Assembly (NCBI RefSeq): GCF_000283515.1
Contig: NC_015976.1
Coordinates: 1,426,001 to 1,490,000 of the forward strand
Direction: 5' to 3'
DNA: 64,000 nt
Origin: Sphingobium sp. SYK-6
GTDB taxonomy: Bacteria > Pseudomonadota > Alphaproteobacteria > Sphingomonadales > Sphingomonadaceae
In this document: in pieces, positions 53,932 through 62,792 of the stretch
How the letters are laid out: each line of letters starts with the position of its first letter
Position numbering within the stretch: the stretch's first letter is position 1
Position numbers and translations under genes: made by a program
Notes under the pieces: model-generated
The model's database searches: none
The model's input: only the letters and a program-made list of their open reading frames with translations
What the model was told of the DNA's origin: nothing

Positions 53932-54471
53932 TCACGCCGCCCGCAGCAGGTGCAGCTTTGCCTTGCCGACGACGCGTTCGGCGTCGATGTCGAAGCCTTT
54001 GACGTCGAGCGTTTCGTCGCGGGCGGTTTCGATGCTGATCCAGGTGCCGGGGCCGGTCCAGCCGAAGCGGGAGAGCTTGTCGAGCGCGACGGCGCCGGCG
54101 CCGGTGCCGTAGGGCGGGTCCATGAAGATGACGTCCAGCGGCGCGGGGGCGGGGCCGAGGGCGAGGACGTCGCCCTGGCGGATATCCGGCCGGGGGAGGC
54201 CGAGCTTCGCCGCGTTGGCACGGATCGCGTCGATCGCCGCGCGGTCCCGCTCCACGAACAGGCAGGCGGCGGCGCCGCGCGAGAGCGCTTCCAGCCCGAG
54301 CGCGCCGGAGCCGGCGAAGAAATCCCCCACGCGCAGCTCCTCGAAACTGCCGAGGCGGCTGGTGAGCATGGAGAATAATGTCTCGCGGGTGCGGTCCGCG
54401 GTGGGGCGCGTGGCCTCGCCGGCGGGGGCGACGAGCGGCCGCCCGCGCCATTGCCCGGAAATGATCCTCAT
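53932..54471 (-). CDS. rsmD: 16S rRNA (guanine(966)-N2)-methyltransferase
   Basis: A 179-residue methyltransferase that modifies G966 of 16S rRNA. MRIISGQWRGRPLVAP and RPTADRTRETLFSML are RsmD signatures; the SAM motif is VGDFFAGSGALGLEAL and the catalytic motif is IFMDPPYGTG. Length is normal. It lies 16 bp downstream of the pseudouridine synthase gene on the same strand, so the two rRNA-modifying enzymes form one unit. Confidence 0.95.
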   Translation of the reverse strand: MRIISGQWRGRPLVAPAGEATRPTADRTRETLFSMLTSRLGSFEELRVGDFFAGSGALGLEALSRGAAACLFVERDRAAIDAIRANAAKLGLPRPDIRQGDVLALGPAPAPLDVIFMDPPYGTGAGAVALDKLSRFGWTGPGTWISIETARDETLDVKGFDIDAERVVGKAKLHLLRAA

Positions 54472-54487
54472 GTGCGGGGCTCCCTGC

Positions 54488-55627
54488 TCAGTCCAGTGTC
54501 TTGCGGAACTTGACGAGATCGACCCGCCGCACTTCCACCACCTCGCCCGGCTGGGAATCGCCGAGGACGAAGGGGCCGTAGCGCGTGCGGATGAGGCGGC
54601 TGACGCGCAGCCCGAGATGCTCCAGCACGCGGCGCACCTCGCGGTTCTTGCCCTCGGTCAGCGTCATCTCGACCCACTGGTTGCGGCCGGTGCGCCGCTC
54701 CAGATTGGCATCGATGCGCCCGTAGCGCATGCCTTCGATCTCCACGCCCTCGATGAGATCCTCAAGCTGCGCCTGGCTGACCTCGCCGAAGACGCGGGCG
54801 CGATAGGTGCGCTCGACGCCGGTGGCGGGCAGCTCCAGCTGGCGCTTGAGCTCGCCATCGGTGGTGAGGAGCAGCAGCCCCTCCGTGTTAAGATCGAGCC
54901 GGCCGACGGGCATGACGCGCGGCAGATCCTTCGGCAGCCGGTCGTAGATGGTCGGGCGGCCTGCCGGGTCCTTCGCAGTGGTGAGCAGGCCGGTGGGCTT
55001 GTGGAACAGGAAGAGGCGGGCGGGAGTCGGCTCCTGCACCGGATTGCCGTCCACGGTGACGCCGCGCAGCGAGGTGAGGATGGTGGCGGGCGTGGTGAGC
55101 ACCGCGCCATCGAGCGCGATGCGGCCCTCGCCGATCATGCGCTCGATATCCCGGCGGCTGGCGATGCCGGCGCGGGCAAGCAGCTTGGCGATGCGATCGC
55201 CCTTGTGATCGGCCTTGTGATCGCCGGCGCGAGTCTCGGCGCGATCCCCTTCCGGAGCGCCGTCGCGGGGCTTGCGCGCCCCCGGCTTGCCTGCGGGCCG
55301 GGCAGCGCCGCGCGGCGGGCGCGCGGGGCGGGACGAGGAGAAAGCAGGCTTGTCGGTCGCGGGACGTGCGCCCGGCTTGCGAGTGGCGGGGCGCTGGCCG
55401 GGCTTTCCGGTGGCGGGGCGCGCGTCAGCCTTTCCGGCCGGTGAGCGCGTGTCCGGTCCGGCAGGCGGACGGGCGCCGGAGCGGGCGTCCGAGCGGGGCT
55501 TGTCCGACCGGGCGGGCTTGCGCGCGTCCGGGCCATCGGCGGATGGGCGGCGCCGTCCCCCTGCGGGTCCGGTCGCGCCATTGCGCGGCGGGCGCCGGGG
55601 CCCTCTTGGTCCAGTGGCGTTGGCCAT
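54488..55627 (-). CDS. RluB-like pseudouridine synthase with long basic N-terminal tail
   Basis: A 379-residue enzyme. The first about 130 residues are a low-complexity tail of Arg, Pro, Ala and Gly with repeated RPATGKPG-like units, probably disordered and RNA-binding. An S4 domain follows (DRIAKLLARAGIASRRDIER), then the RsuA/RluB catalytic domain with VGRLDLNTEGLLLLTTDG (catalytic Asp in GRLDLNTEG) and TLTEGKNREVRRVLEHLG. It converts uridines in 23S rRNA (RluB site) or 16S. Exact target is inferred. rsmD is co-transcribed. Confidence 0.9.
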   Translation of the reverse strand: MANATGPRGPRRPPRNGATGPAGGRRRPSADGPDARKPARSDKPRSDARSGARPPAGPDTRSPAGKADARPATGKPGQRPATRKPGARPATDKPAFSSSRPARPPRGAARPAGKPGARKPRDGAPEGDRAETRAGDHKADHKGDRIAKLLARAGIASRRDIERMIGEGRIALDGAVLTTPATILTSLRGVTVDGNPVQEPTPARLFLFHKPTGLLTTAKDPAGRPTIYDRLPKDLPRVMPVGRLDLNTEGLLLLTTDGELKRQLELPATGVERTYRARVFGEVSQAQLEDLIEGVEIEGMRYGRIDANLERRTGRNQWVEMTLTEGKNREVRRVLEHLGLRVSRLIRTRYGPFVLGDSQPGEVVEVRRVDLVKFRKTLD

Positions 55628-55758
55628 GCCTTGTCCTTTTTCGATCTGCTGTGTCGCTCTTGCACTGGCGAATCGCGGGGCGCCATCCTAGCGCCGAAAG
55701 GCGCCGGCGATCCTGTGCGGGTCGGCCTGGGTAGTGGCGCAACCGGGATGAGGCGGCA

Positions 55759-56196
55759 ATGTTTTTCTCGAAGAGCGCGCAGCAGATACGCCGCATCCTC
55801 CTCGTCGAGGATGAGCCGCTGCTGGCCTTCGATGCCGAGCATGCGCTGCAGCAGGCGGGCTATGAGGTCGTCGCCACGGTGGACCGTTTCCGCGACGCGA
55901 CAAAGGTCATCCTGGGCCAGGGCGGCATCGATCTGGTGATTACCGACATTCGCCTGCGCGGCGTGCGCTCCGGGGTGGAGCTGGCCCGGCATGCGCGCGA
56001 GCTGGGCATCGCGGTGCTCTTCGCTACCGCCACCTGCCCGGAGGAAGCGGCGGGGCAGGGCATCGCGTTCGGCTGCCTCGCCAAGCCCTTCCAGCCGCAG
56101 GATCTGGTGCGCGCCATCGCGGTCTGCGAGCGGCTGGTCGGCGGCCTGCCGCCGGGACGCCTGCCGCCGGGGCTGCGGCTTTTCCCGCGCGATTGA
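55759..56196 (+). CDS. Stand-alone receiver-domain response regulator
   Basis: A 145-residue CheY-like protein: RILLVEDEPLLAFDAEHALQ has the acidic pocket, phosphoacceptor Asp is in LVITDIRLRGVRSG, and conserved Lys is in CLAKPFQPQ. There is no output domain, so it acts by protein binding or as a phosphate sink. The N-terminus carries MFFSKSAQQIR before the fold. A cognate kinase is not adjacent. It is divergent from the pseudouridine synthase gene. Confidence 0.88.
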   Translation: MFFSKSAQQIRRILLVEDEPLLAFDAEHALQQAGYEVVATVDRFRDATKVILGQGGIDLVITDIRLRGVRSGVELARHARELGIAVLFATATCPEEAAGQGIAFGCLAKPFQPQDLVRAIAVCERLVGGLPPGRLPPGLRLFPRD

Positions 56197-56314
56197 ACGC
56201 GCGATCGCGCCGGTCCGGGCCGTCCGTGCGGATCATCGCCCGGCAACGGGGGCTGGCGAAACCCGCGCGGGGCGCTAAGCAGGACGGCCGGATCGCACAA
56301 AGGGGCAGGCAAGC

Positions 56315-57673
56315 ATGTCGCAGACGCTGATTTTCGCACTCATCGTGGGTGCCGTGATTGCCGTGGGCTTCGTGGTGCCCGCCTTCCGGCCCTATCTGCG
56401 GCCGATGCCGTTCGTCGCCTTCCTGCTCGGCATTTCCAGCGGCTTCCCGCTCACCCTGCTGCTCGCGACGATGACCTTCTGGCTCTCGAAAGTGGGCATC
56501 GACAAGTCGACCATCGGCTTCGCGATCGGCCTCACCACGCCCTATACGCTCAAGTTCCTGTGGGCGCCGCTGGTCGACAAGCTGCCGCTGCCGGTGCTTT
56601 CCCGACTGTTCGGGCAGCGGCGGGCATGGCTGTTCTTCATCCAGGCGCTGCTCTTCGTCGCGATCTGGCAGCTCGGCGCGAGCGACCCCGCCAACGACCT
56701 CGCGCGGTTCGCGATCTGCGCCATCGCCGTCGCGTTCCTCTCGGCGACGCAGGACATCGTGATCGATGCCTATCGCATCGAGATCCTGAGCGAGGAGGAA
56801 TTGCCGCACGGCACCGCGATGAACCAGTTCGGCTATCGCACGGGCAATCTGCTGGCGGGCGCGGGCACCATCTTCCTTGCCTCGAGCGAAGGCGCGGGGC
56901 TCGGCTGGGCCGTGGCCTATGGCATCACGGCCTTCTGCGTGCTCCCCGCCGCGATCGGTGCGCTGATCGCGGGGCCGGGGCGCTATGTGGCGCATGCGGC
57001 CGTGCGGCGGGGCGGCTCGATCGGCAACTGGATGACCGAGACGATCGTCAATCCCTTCCGCGAATTCCTCACGCGTCACGGCGCCTTTCTCGTCCTGGGC
57101 TTCGTGCTGACCTACAAGATCGGCGATGCCATGGGGCAGACGATGCTCGCCCCGATGATCGTGGAGCTGGGCTTCACCGACACGGAATATGTCACGGTGA
57201 ACAAGTTCGTCGGCTTCGCGGCGCTCATCGCCGGCTCGGCGCTGGGTGCGCCCTTCATCGCCTGGCTCGGCATGGGGCGCGCGCTGTTCGTCTCGGGCCT
57301 CCTGATGATGTTCTCCAACCTGCTCTTCTGCCTGCTGGCGCTCGCCGGCCATTCCACGCCCATGCTCGCGCTGGCGGTGGGGACCGAGAATTTCACCAGC
57401 GGTATCGGGCTCACGGTGTTCGTGACCTATCTCTCCGGCCTTTCGAGCCTCGCCTACACAGCCACGCAGTTCGCGCTGCTTTCCTCCTTCGCGGCGGTCG
57501 GGCGGACATGGCTCTCGACACCCTCGGGCTATCTCGCCGAGGCCTTCGGCTGGGTCGGCTTCTGGGCCTTCACGGTGGTGGTGGCGGTACCCGGCATGCT
57601 GCTGCTCTGGATCATGTGGGCGAAGGGCTTCGTCGTGGAATCGGTGCGACAATCCAGCACCACGGACGACTGA
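56315..57673 (+). CDS. AmpG-like muropeptide permease (MFS)
   Basis: A 452-residue membrane protein of about 14 hydrophobic segments. LLGISSGFPLTLLLATMTFW, YTLKFLWAPLVDKLPLP and FLSATQDIVIDAYRIEILSE are AmpG signatures. AmpG imports anhydromuropeptides for cell-wall recycling, which can feed beta-lactamase control. A serine beta-lactamase-fold hydrolase lies next to it, but convergent. The start is supported by GGGGCAGGC before ATG. Confidence 0.9.
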   Translation: MSQTLIFALIVGAVIAVGFVVPAFRPYLRPMPFVAFLLGISSGFPLTLLLATMTFWLSKVGIDKSTIGFAIGLTTPYTLKFLWAPLVDKLPLPVLSRLFGQRRAWLFFIQALLFVAIWQLGASDPANDLARFAICAIAVAFLSATQDIVIDAYRIEILSEEELPHGTAMNQFGYRTGNLLAGAGTIFLASSEGAGLGWAVAYGITAFCVLPAAIGALIAGPGRYVAHAAVRRGGSIGNWMTETIVNPFREFLTRHGAFLVLGFVLTYKIGDAMGQTMLAPMIVELGFTDTEYVTVNKFVGFAALIAGSALGAPFIAWLGMGRALFVSGLLMMFSNLLFCLLALAGHSTPMLALAVGTENFTSGIGLTVFVTYLSGLSSLAYTATQFALLSSFAAVGRTWLSTPSGYLAEAFGWVGFWAFTVVVAVPGMLLLWIMWAKGFVVESVRQSSTTDD

Positions 57674-57706
57674 GGCGGTCGCTGCAGGGCGCGCCCGGTT
57701 TGAAGG

Positions 57707-59191
57707 CTAGGGCGCGGCCGATTTCATGCGGCGCAGTTTCGCGAGGCCCCTGACCGCATAGTCATTGGCTGGATCGAGCTTCAACGAATGTTCGAAAAAG
57801 CCGATCGCGGCGGGTCGATCGCCGCGTGCGCTGGCGCTGTCCGCCAGGCCGTCCCATGCGTAGACCAGGTCGGGAAAGCGCTGGAGGCCGGCCCGGAAGA
57901 TGGCATCGGCTTCCGCAAGTCGACGGCCATCGACCAGATCATAGCCGAGGTCCAGCAGCGTATCGCCATTTGCATCCGCCAATGGCGGGATCTGCTGCCG
58001 GGCCTGGTCGAAGCGGGCGAGGGCTGCAGGCACGCCGTCCTGAATCACGACGTCCCAGAGCGCATCGCGAAGCTGCGGTGCCGGCATCTTGTAGGGCGCG
58101 CCCAGAGTGATCGCCGAAAGGTTGACCGCCGCCTTTGCCGCCGACATCCTGTCGCCATTGCCGAGGACGATGACCGTCAACCGGTCGTCCGGAAAGCGCA
58201 GGATATAGGACGAGAAGCCCCCATCGCTGCCCGAATGGGCGACCGTCCTGCGGCCGAACCGCGTGCCGATCTCCCAGCCATAACCATAGCCGTTCCGGTA
58301 AGGCGTGAAGATCTCGTCCAGCGACTGGCGGGAAACGAGCTTTTCCGTATAGAGGGCCTGATCCCAGCGCAGCAGATCGCCGGTCGTCGACACGATGCCG
58401 GTGTCGCCCAGCCTCGTCGACGGATCGACGTAGGTCGCAGTGATGAAATCCGTGCCCCTGGAATAATAGCCTGTCGCGGCGCCCGGAATGACGGCCCGGT
58501 TGTCGTCATAGCCGCTGTGCGTCATGCCGAGCGGCGTGAAGATATTGGCCTTCAGGAATTGATCGAAGGCTGAACCCGATACGCGCTCGATGATGAGCCC
58601 GAGCAGGAAATAACCAGAGTTCGAATAGGAATATTTCTCTCCCGGCGTGAATTCCAGGGGGAGCGCGCGAAACAGATCGACGAATTCCGCCCTGGTGTAG
58701 CGCTTGAGGCTCAGCTCGTCGTCCCAGTCGGGGAGGCTGGACACATTCGGGATGCCCGAGCTGTGGGTCAGAAGATGGCGGATCGTGATGGGCTTCCAGG
58801 CCGCGGGGCAATCGGCGAGATAGGTGCAGATCGGATCGCCGACTTCCAGCTTTCCGCGATCGCGCAACTGGATGATCACCATGGCGGTGAACTGCTTGGT
58901 CAGGGAGGCGACGTGGTACACGGTCTCCGGCGTGTTCGGCACGCCCAGCTCATGGCTCGCCATGCCATAAGCGGTGTCGATGAGCGGCACGCCGTCCCGC
59001 GCGACGAGAACCGCGCCGGTGAACTGATCATGGGCAACCGCGGCGCGCATATAGCCATCGGCCCGGGCGCGCAGCTCATCCTGCGACGGCGCCGCCACGC
59101 TCGTCGGTGCCGGCGTTTGCGCCATGCCGGGCATCCCCATCATCAGGCCGCCGATCACGGCAGCCGCGCATGTCATTGAAACTCGCTGCAT
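57707..59191 (-). CDS. Serine hydrolase, beta-lactamase/class C PBP fold, with TPR-like tail
   Basis: A 494-residue exported protein: signal peptide in residues 1-24 (ending GMAQ). The serine nucleophile is in HVASLTKQFTAMVI (SxxK), the YxN motif is YSNSGYFLLG, and HSG is in VAHSGSDGGFSS. After about residue 400 the chain has helical repeats (EADAIFRAGLQRFPDLVYAW and IGFFEHSLKLDPANDYAVRG) like TPRs. Members are D-Ala peptidases, esterases or beta-lactamases; here substrate is unknown. ATG 59191 fits the signal peptide. Confidence 0.88.
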   Translation of the reverse strand: MQRVSMTCAAAVIGGLMMGMPGMAQTPAPTSVAAPSQDELRARADGYMRAAVAHDQFTGAVLVARDGVPLIDTAYGMASHELGVPNTPETVYHVASLTKQFTAMVIIQLRDRGKLEVGDPICTYLADCPAAWKPITIRHLLTHSSGIPNVSSLPDWDDELSLKRYTRAEFVDLFRALPLEFTPGEKYSYSNSGYFLLGLIIERVSGSAFDQFLKANIFTPLGMTHSGYDDNRAVIPGAATGYYSRGTDFITATYVDPSTRLGDTGIVSTTGDLLRWDQALYTEKLVSRQSLDEIFTPYRNGYGYGWEIGTRFGRRTVAHSGSDGGFSSYILRFPDDRLTVIVLGNGDRMSAAKAAVNLSAITLGAPYKMPAPQLRDALWDVVIQDGVPAALARFDQARQQIPPLADANGDTLLDLGYDLVDGRRLAEADAIFRAGLQRFPDLVYAWDGLADSASARGDRPAAIGFFEHSLKLDPANDYAVRGLAKLRRMKSAAP

Positions 59192-59328
59192 CGAAGGCCC
59201 TTTGCCTATCCGGTATCTCTGTCCGTGGAGGAAGCTATAGCGGGATTGAAGGCCTGCGGAATAGCCGCAGCGCGGCGCGTGGACCGGGCCCGAGGCCGGC
59301 ACCCGCATCGGGCGGCGAACCGATGCCG

Positions 59329-59688
59329 TCAGCTCTTGAGCGTGACCCAGACCTCCACGGGCGCGACGAACTTGCCCGGGGCGGGCTTGCCGACATGCAC
59401 GCGATCGGCCGTCACCAGCTCACCCGTGGCGAGATTGAAGCTGGTCCATGGCTTGGGCATACGGCCGAACGTCATTTTCTGGATGGGCTGGCCCGTGGCG
59501 GAATTCATGATGGTTGCGATGACACTCATGCGCGTGCCGATAGCCATCGGAGCATGGATCGGTCCAGAAGGAAAGAGGATGGCGCGCCGGTGTTTGTCGT
59601 GAGCCTGCCGATGCCCCGGCGGAGCGCTGCTGGTGTTGAGCGAGCGACGTGATTGAACGGAATGGCGGGAAATGGGTTTGGTGTTCAT
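59329..59688 (-). CDS. Small protein of unknown function
   Basis: A 119-residue frame whose second half (TRMSVIATIMNSATGQPIQK, then MPKPWTSFNLATGELVTADR) reads like a compact beta domain, and codon third positions are mostly G or C as in real genes here. The start at 59688 gives MNTKPISRHSVQSRRSLNTS, a basic leader. A shorter start is possible at MSVIAT. No family recognised. Its 5' end collides with the start of the divergent lipoprotein gene, so one of the starts may be wrong. Confidence 0.5.
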   Translation of the reverse strand: MNTKPISRHSVQSRRSLNTSSAPPGHRQAHDKHRRAILFPSGPIHAPMAIGTRMSVIATIMNSATGQPIQKMTFGRMPKPWTSFNLATGELVTADRVHVGKPAPGKFVAPVEVWVTLKS

Positions 59689-60274
59689 GAGGATGTTTTC
59701 GCCTTGCCTGATGGTCTTGTCCTGCCTTGCGCTGGCGGCCTGTGAGCAGAAGAATGGAGAGGGCGCGACAGGTGCGAGCGCGCCCGAGGCTGCATCTGCC
59801 CCGGAAACGGCGCGTCCTTTGCCCGAGGGCGATGTCGCGGGAGCGACGAACGATGCCGATGACGGAGCGCCGGACCTGCGGCCCCCTCCGCTGACGCCCG
59901 AGGCCGAACGCGGCGTGAAGGGCGCGCGCAATGTCCTTCTCTCCTTCGCGCGGGCGATAGAGCTCGGGGACTATGGACAGGCCTGGGCCATGCTGGGGCC
60001 CGCCGACCGGGAGAAATGGACGAAAGCGGCCTTCGCCGCGATCTTCAGCGATCTGGACGATATCGTCGTCGCGATGCCGGACGGCAGCATGGAAGGCGCC
60101 GCGGGCTCAAGCTATTACAGCGCGCCGATCAGCGTGACGGGCAAGGACGCTGAGGGTCGCCCCGTGCGCATCGAAGGGGAGGCCATCCTTCGCCGCGTCA
60201 ACGATATCGAGGGGGCAAGCCCCGAACAGCTGCGCTGGCATTTCGAGACGGTCACGCTTTCCGCGACGCATTGA
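59672..60274 (+). CDS. Putative lipoprotein of unknown function
   Basis: A 200-residue protein with lipobox LAAC after a hydrophobic stretch (SPCLMVLSCLALAACEQ). A Pro/Ala/Glu-rich linker follows, then a domain (VLLSFARAIELGDYGQAWAM, then EGEAILRRVNDIEGASPEQL) resembling the NTF2-like folds seen in lipoproteins, although identity is uncertain. ATG at 59672, 59687 or 59693 could start it; all keep the lipobox. No enzyme motif. It stands alone between convergent folC and the divergent small gene. Confidence 0.75.
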   Translation: MGLVFMRMFSPCLMVLSCLALAACEQKNGEGATGASAPEAASAPETARPLPEGDVAGATNDADDGAPDLRPPPLTPEAERGVKGARNVLLSFARAIELGDYGQAWAMLGPADREKWTKAAFAAIFSDLDDIVVAMPDGSMEGAAGSSYYSAPISVTGKDAEGRPVRIEGEAILRRVNDIEGASPEQLRWHFETVTLSATH

Positions 60275-60323
60275 GGACGGGCCGTGCGGCACCGATAATC
60301 CCGGGCCTTTCGCGGATCGCCGC

Positions 60324-61667
60324 TCAGGCCGGGACCTGATCGTTTGCCACCAGCACCTGGCCGGCGAGATAGAGCGTGCCGGCGATGAGCACCGTGCGGT
60401 GCCGGTCCGGCGCGGCGGCGATGTCCGCAAAGGCTTCGCGGATCGTGAGGAAGGCGCTGTGCGGCACATCCCAGTCGGCGGCGACGGCGGCGAAGACCTC
60501 CGGCCCGTGATGCTCATGGCCCGGCACGGGCAGCGAGCGGATGGAGCGGACGAGCGGCCGCAGGGGCTCCAGGAAGCCGCGCACATCCTTGTTGGACAGC
60601 ATGCCGGTGACGAGATCGATGCCATCCGGCGCGAGGCCGCCATCGCTCAGCGCCTTCGCCAGGGCCTGCCCGGCATCGGGATTGTGCCCGCCATCCAGGA
60701 TGAGCGTGCGATCGGGCAGCATGGCATTGAGCGGGCCGCCCTCCAGCCGCTGCATGCGCGCGGGCCATTGCGCCCAGAGCGGCGCGGCGCGCAGCGCGGC
60801 ATCGCTGACCGGCAGCACGTCCCGGCTGCGCAGCATGGCGATGGCGAGGCCGAGATTGGCGATCTGGTGCGCGCCGCCGAGGCGGGGCGGGGGCAGTTCC
60901 AGCCGCCCTTCCTGATCGCGATAATGGAGCTGGCCCTGATATTCCGCCACGTCCCAACTTTCGCCGCGCGGCATGAAGCGCGTGCCGGCATGGCCCGCGA
61001 CCCGGGCAATGGTAGCCATCATCGGGCCGGGATAACGCTGGGTGACGAGCGGGGCGCCGGGCTTGGCGATGCCCGCCTTCTCGAACGCGATGCGGCAGAG
61101 CGGATCGGCCGGCACGCCTTCTTCCGGCGCCAGCAGGAAGGATTCATGATCGATGGCGAGCGAGGCGATGCCGCAGGCCACGGGCGCCTGCAGCACGTTG
61201 GTCGCGTCCAGCCGCCCGCCAAGGCCGACCTCGATGATGCAGGCATCGGCGGGGATGGTGGCGAACAGCATGAAGGCGGCGGCGGTGGTGATCTCGAAGA
61301 AGCTCGCGTTCAGATCGCCGCCGATGTCCAGCACTTCCTCCAGCGCGCGGGCCAGCGTCGCATCGTCGATCAGCGTGCCGGCAAGGCGGATGCGCTCGTT
61401 GAAGCGCACCAGATGCGGCGACGTGAAGACATGGACGCTCCGCCCGTCCGCCTCCAGCGCGGCGCGCAGATAAGCGCAGGTCGATCCCTTGCCGTTCGTG
61501 CCCGCGACATGGAACACCGGCGGCAGCGCCAGATGCGGATCGCCGAGCCGCCGGACCAGCTCGCTGATCCGCTCCAGCCCGAGCACGTCGCGGCCCGGGG
61601 AAAGGGCCATGAGCCGATCGAGCTGGGTCTGCACGGCGGGGTCGTCTGAAACGGCGTGGTCAGCCAT
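60324..61667 (-). CDS. folC: Bifunctional folylpolyglutamate/dihydrofolate synthase
   Basis: A 447-residue ATP-dependent ligase that adds glutamate to folates. The P-loop is HVAGTNGKGSTCAYLRAALE, and TSPHLVRFNERIRLAG, SFFEITTAAAFMLFA and EVGLGGRLDATNVL are Mur-ligase-like family motifs. Pterin/ATP sites follow LAIDHESFL and LDGGHNPDAG. ATG 61667 with a GGAG is used rather than TTG 61682. It is downstream of accD, separated by a 150-bp repeat element, as in trpA-accD-folC clusters. Confidence 0.95.
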   Translation of the reverse strand: MADHAVSDDPAVQTQLDRLMALSPGRDVLGLERISELVRRLGDPHLALPPVFHVAGTNGKGSTCAYLRAALEADGRSVHVFTSPHLVRFNERIRLAGTLIDDATLARALEEVLDIGGDLNASFFEITTAAAFMLFATIPADACIIEVGLGGRLDATNVLQAPVACGIASLAIDHESFLLAPEEGVPADPLCRIAFEKAGIAKPGAPLVTQRYPGPMMATIARVAGHAGTRFMPRGESWDVAEYQGQLHYRDQEGRLELPPPRLGGAHQIANLGLAIAMLRSRDVLPVSDAALRAAPLWAQWPARMQRLEGGPLNAMLPDRTLILDGGHNPDAGQALAKALSDGGLAPDGIDLVTGMLSNKDVRGFLEPLRPLVRSIRSLPVPGHEHHGPEVFAAVAADWDVPHSAFLTIREAFADIAAAPDRHRTVLIAGTLYLAGQVLVANDQVPA

Positions 61668-61792
61668 TGAGGGCTCCGTCAATCCTCCTCCCGCCTGCGG
61701 AAGGGGTCAGGGTGGGCATTGCTGCGCAGCGAGGGCCGGCGCCGGATGTGCTTGCCCATCCCGAGGCTTCTCGCAAGCGGGAAAGGACAAGA

Positions 61793-61942
61793 CCTAGGGC
61801 GGATCGACATTCAGCGCTGGCGGCCTGCAAAAGGCGGTTTCCCGGGCTTCCGGTGCTCACGTACCTTGAGTACGCTGCGCTCCGGGTCCCGAGAAACCAC
61901 CATTTTCGCCACGCCATCATCTGAATGTCGATCAGCCCTAGG
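61793..61942. repeat. 150-bp palindromic intergenic element with 22-bp inverted ends
   Basis: CCTAGGGCGGATCGACATTC (22-bp end, 61793-61814) and the inverse of the end at 61921-61942 differ by one base. The interior has a second dyad around GTACCTTGAGTAC. The element stands between folC and accD and its right end overlaps the accD stop. It looks like a MITE-like repeat; I expect more copies elsewhere. Confidence 0.85.
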
Positions 61943-62792
61943 CGGCGCGCGCCGCCGTCAGATAGCCGATGGTCCTGGCCAGCGTGGCGCGCAGATCCTT
62001 GCGGTGCGTCACCATGTCGATCATGCCGTGATCCAGCAGATATTCGGCGCGCTGGAACCCCTCGGGCAGCTTCTCGCGGATCGTGTTCTCGATCACGCGC
62101 GCGCCGGCAAAGGCGATGAGCGCGCCGGGCTCGGCGATCTGGATATCGCCCAGCATGGCGTAGCTGGCCGTGACGCCGCCGGTGGTGGGGTCGGTCAGCA
62201 CCACGATATAGGGCTGGCCCGCCGCGCGGAGCTGCTGGATCGCCACGGTCGCGCGCGGCATCTGCATGAGCGAGAGAATGCCCTCCTGCATGCGGGCGCC
62301 GCCGGCGGCGGTGAAGATGACATAAGGGCAACGCCGCTTGACCGCTTCCCGGACGCCCGCGACGAAGGCCGCGCCGACCGCCGTGCCCATCGACCCGCCC
62401 ATGAAGGCGAAATCCTGCACGCCGACCACGGCCTGATGGCCCTCGATCGTGCCGCTGGCGTTTAGCAGCGCATCCTGCTCGCCGGTCTGCGCGCGAGCGG
62501 CCTTGATGCGATCCGTATAACGCTTGGAATCGCGGAATTTCAGCGGGTCTTCCCTGACCTGCGGCGCGGGCAGCAGCTTCATCGTGCCCTCGTCGAAGAC
62601 CTGGGCGAAGCGCAGCCTGGGGCCAATGCGGCCATGATGATCACAGCGCGGGCAGACGGAGAGATTCTCCTCCCATTCCTTCTGGAAGATCATCTGCCCG
62701 CAGCCGGTGCATTTGTGCCAGAGATTGTCCGGCGTATCCGCCTTCCGGGCAATGAAGGGAATGGCGTTGCGGACGCGGTTGAGCCAGCTCAT
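61938..62792 (-). CDS. accD: Acetyl-CoA carboxylase carboxyltransferase subunit beta
   Basis: A 284-residue enzyme subunit for malonyl-CoA synthesis in fatty acid production. The N-terminal zinc ribbon has CTGCGQ and CPRCDH, two C-x2-C pairs. The carboxyltransferase core is [39 protein letters not shown] and [17 protein letters not shown]. Length is normal. It overlaps trpA by ATGA, so they are co-translated. Its TAG stop lies inside the right end of the 150-bp element, so the last codons may have been changed by insertion. Confidence 0.96.
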   Translation of the reverse strand: MSWLNRVRNAIPFIARKADTPDNLWHKCTGCGQMIFQKEWEENLSVCPRCDHHGRIGPRLRFAQVFDEGTMKLLPAPQVREDPLKFRDSKRYTDRIKAARAQTGEQDALLNASGTIEGHQAVVGVQDFAFMGGSMGTAVGAAFVAGVREAVKRRCPYVIFTAAGGARMQEGILSLMQMPRATVAIQQLRAAGQPYIVVLTDPTTGGVTASYAMLGDIQIAEPGALIAFAGARVIENTIREKLPEGFQRAEYLLDHGMIDMVTHRKDLRATLARTIGYLTAARAA

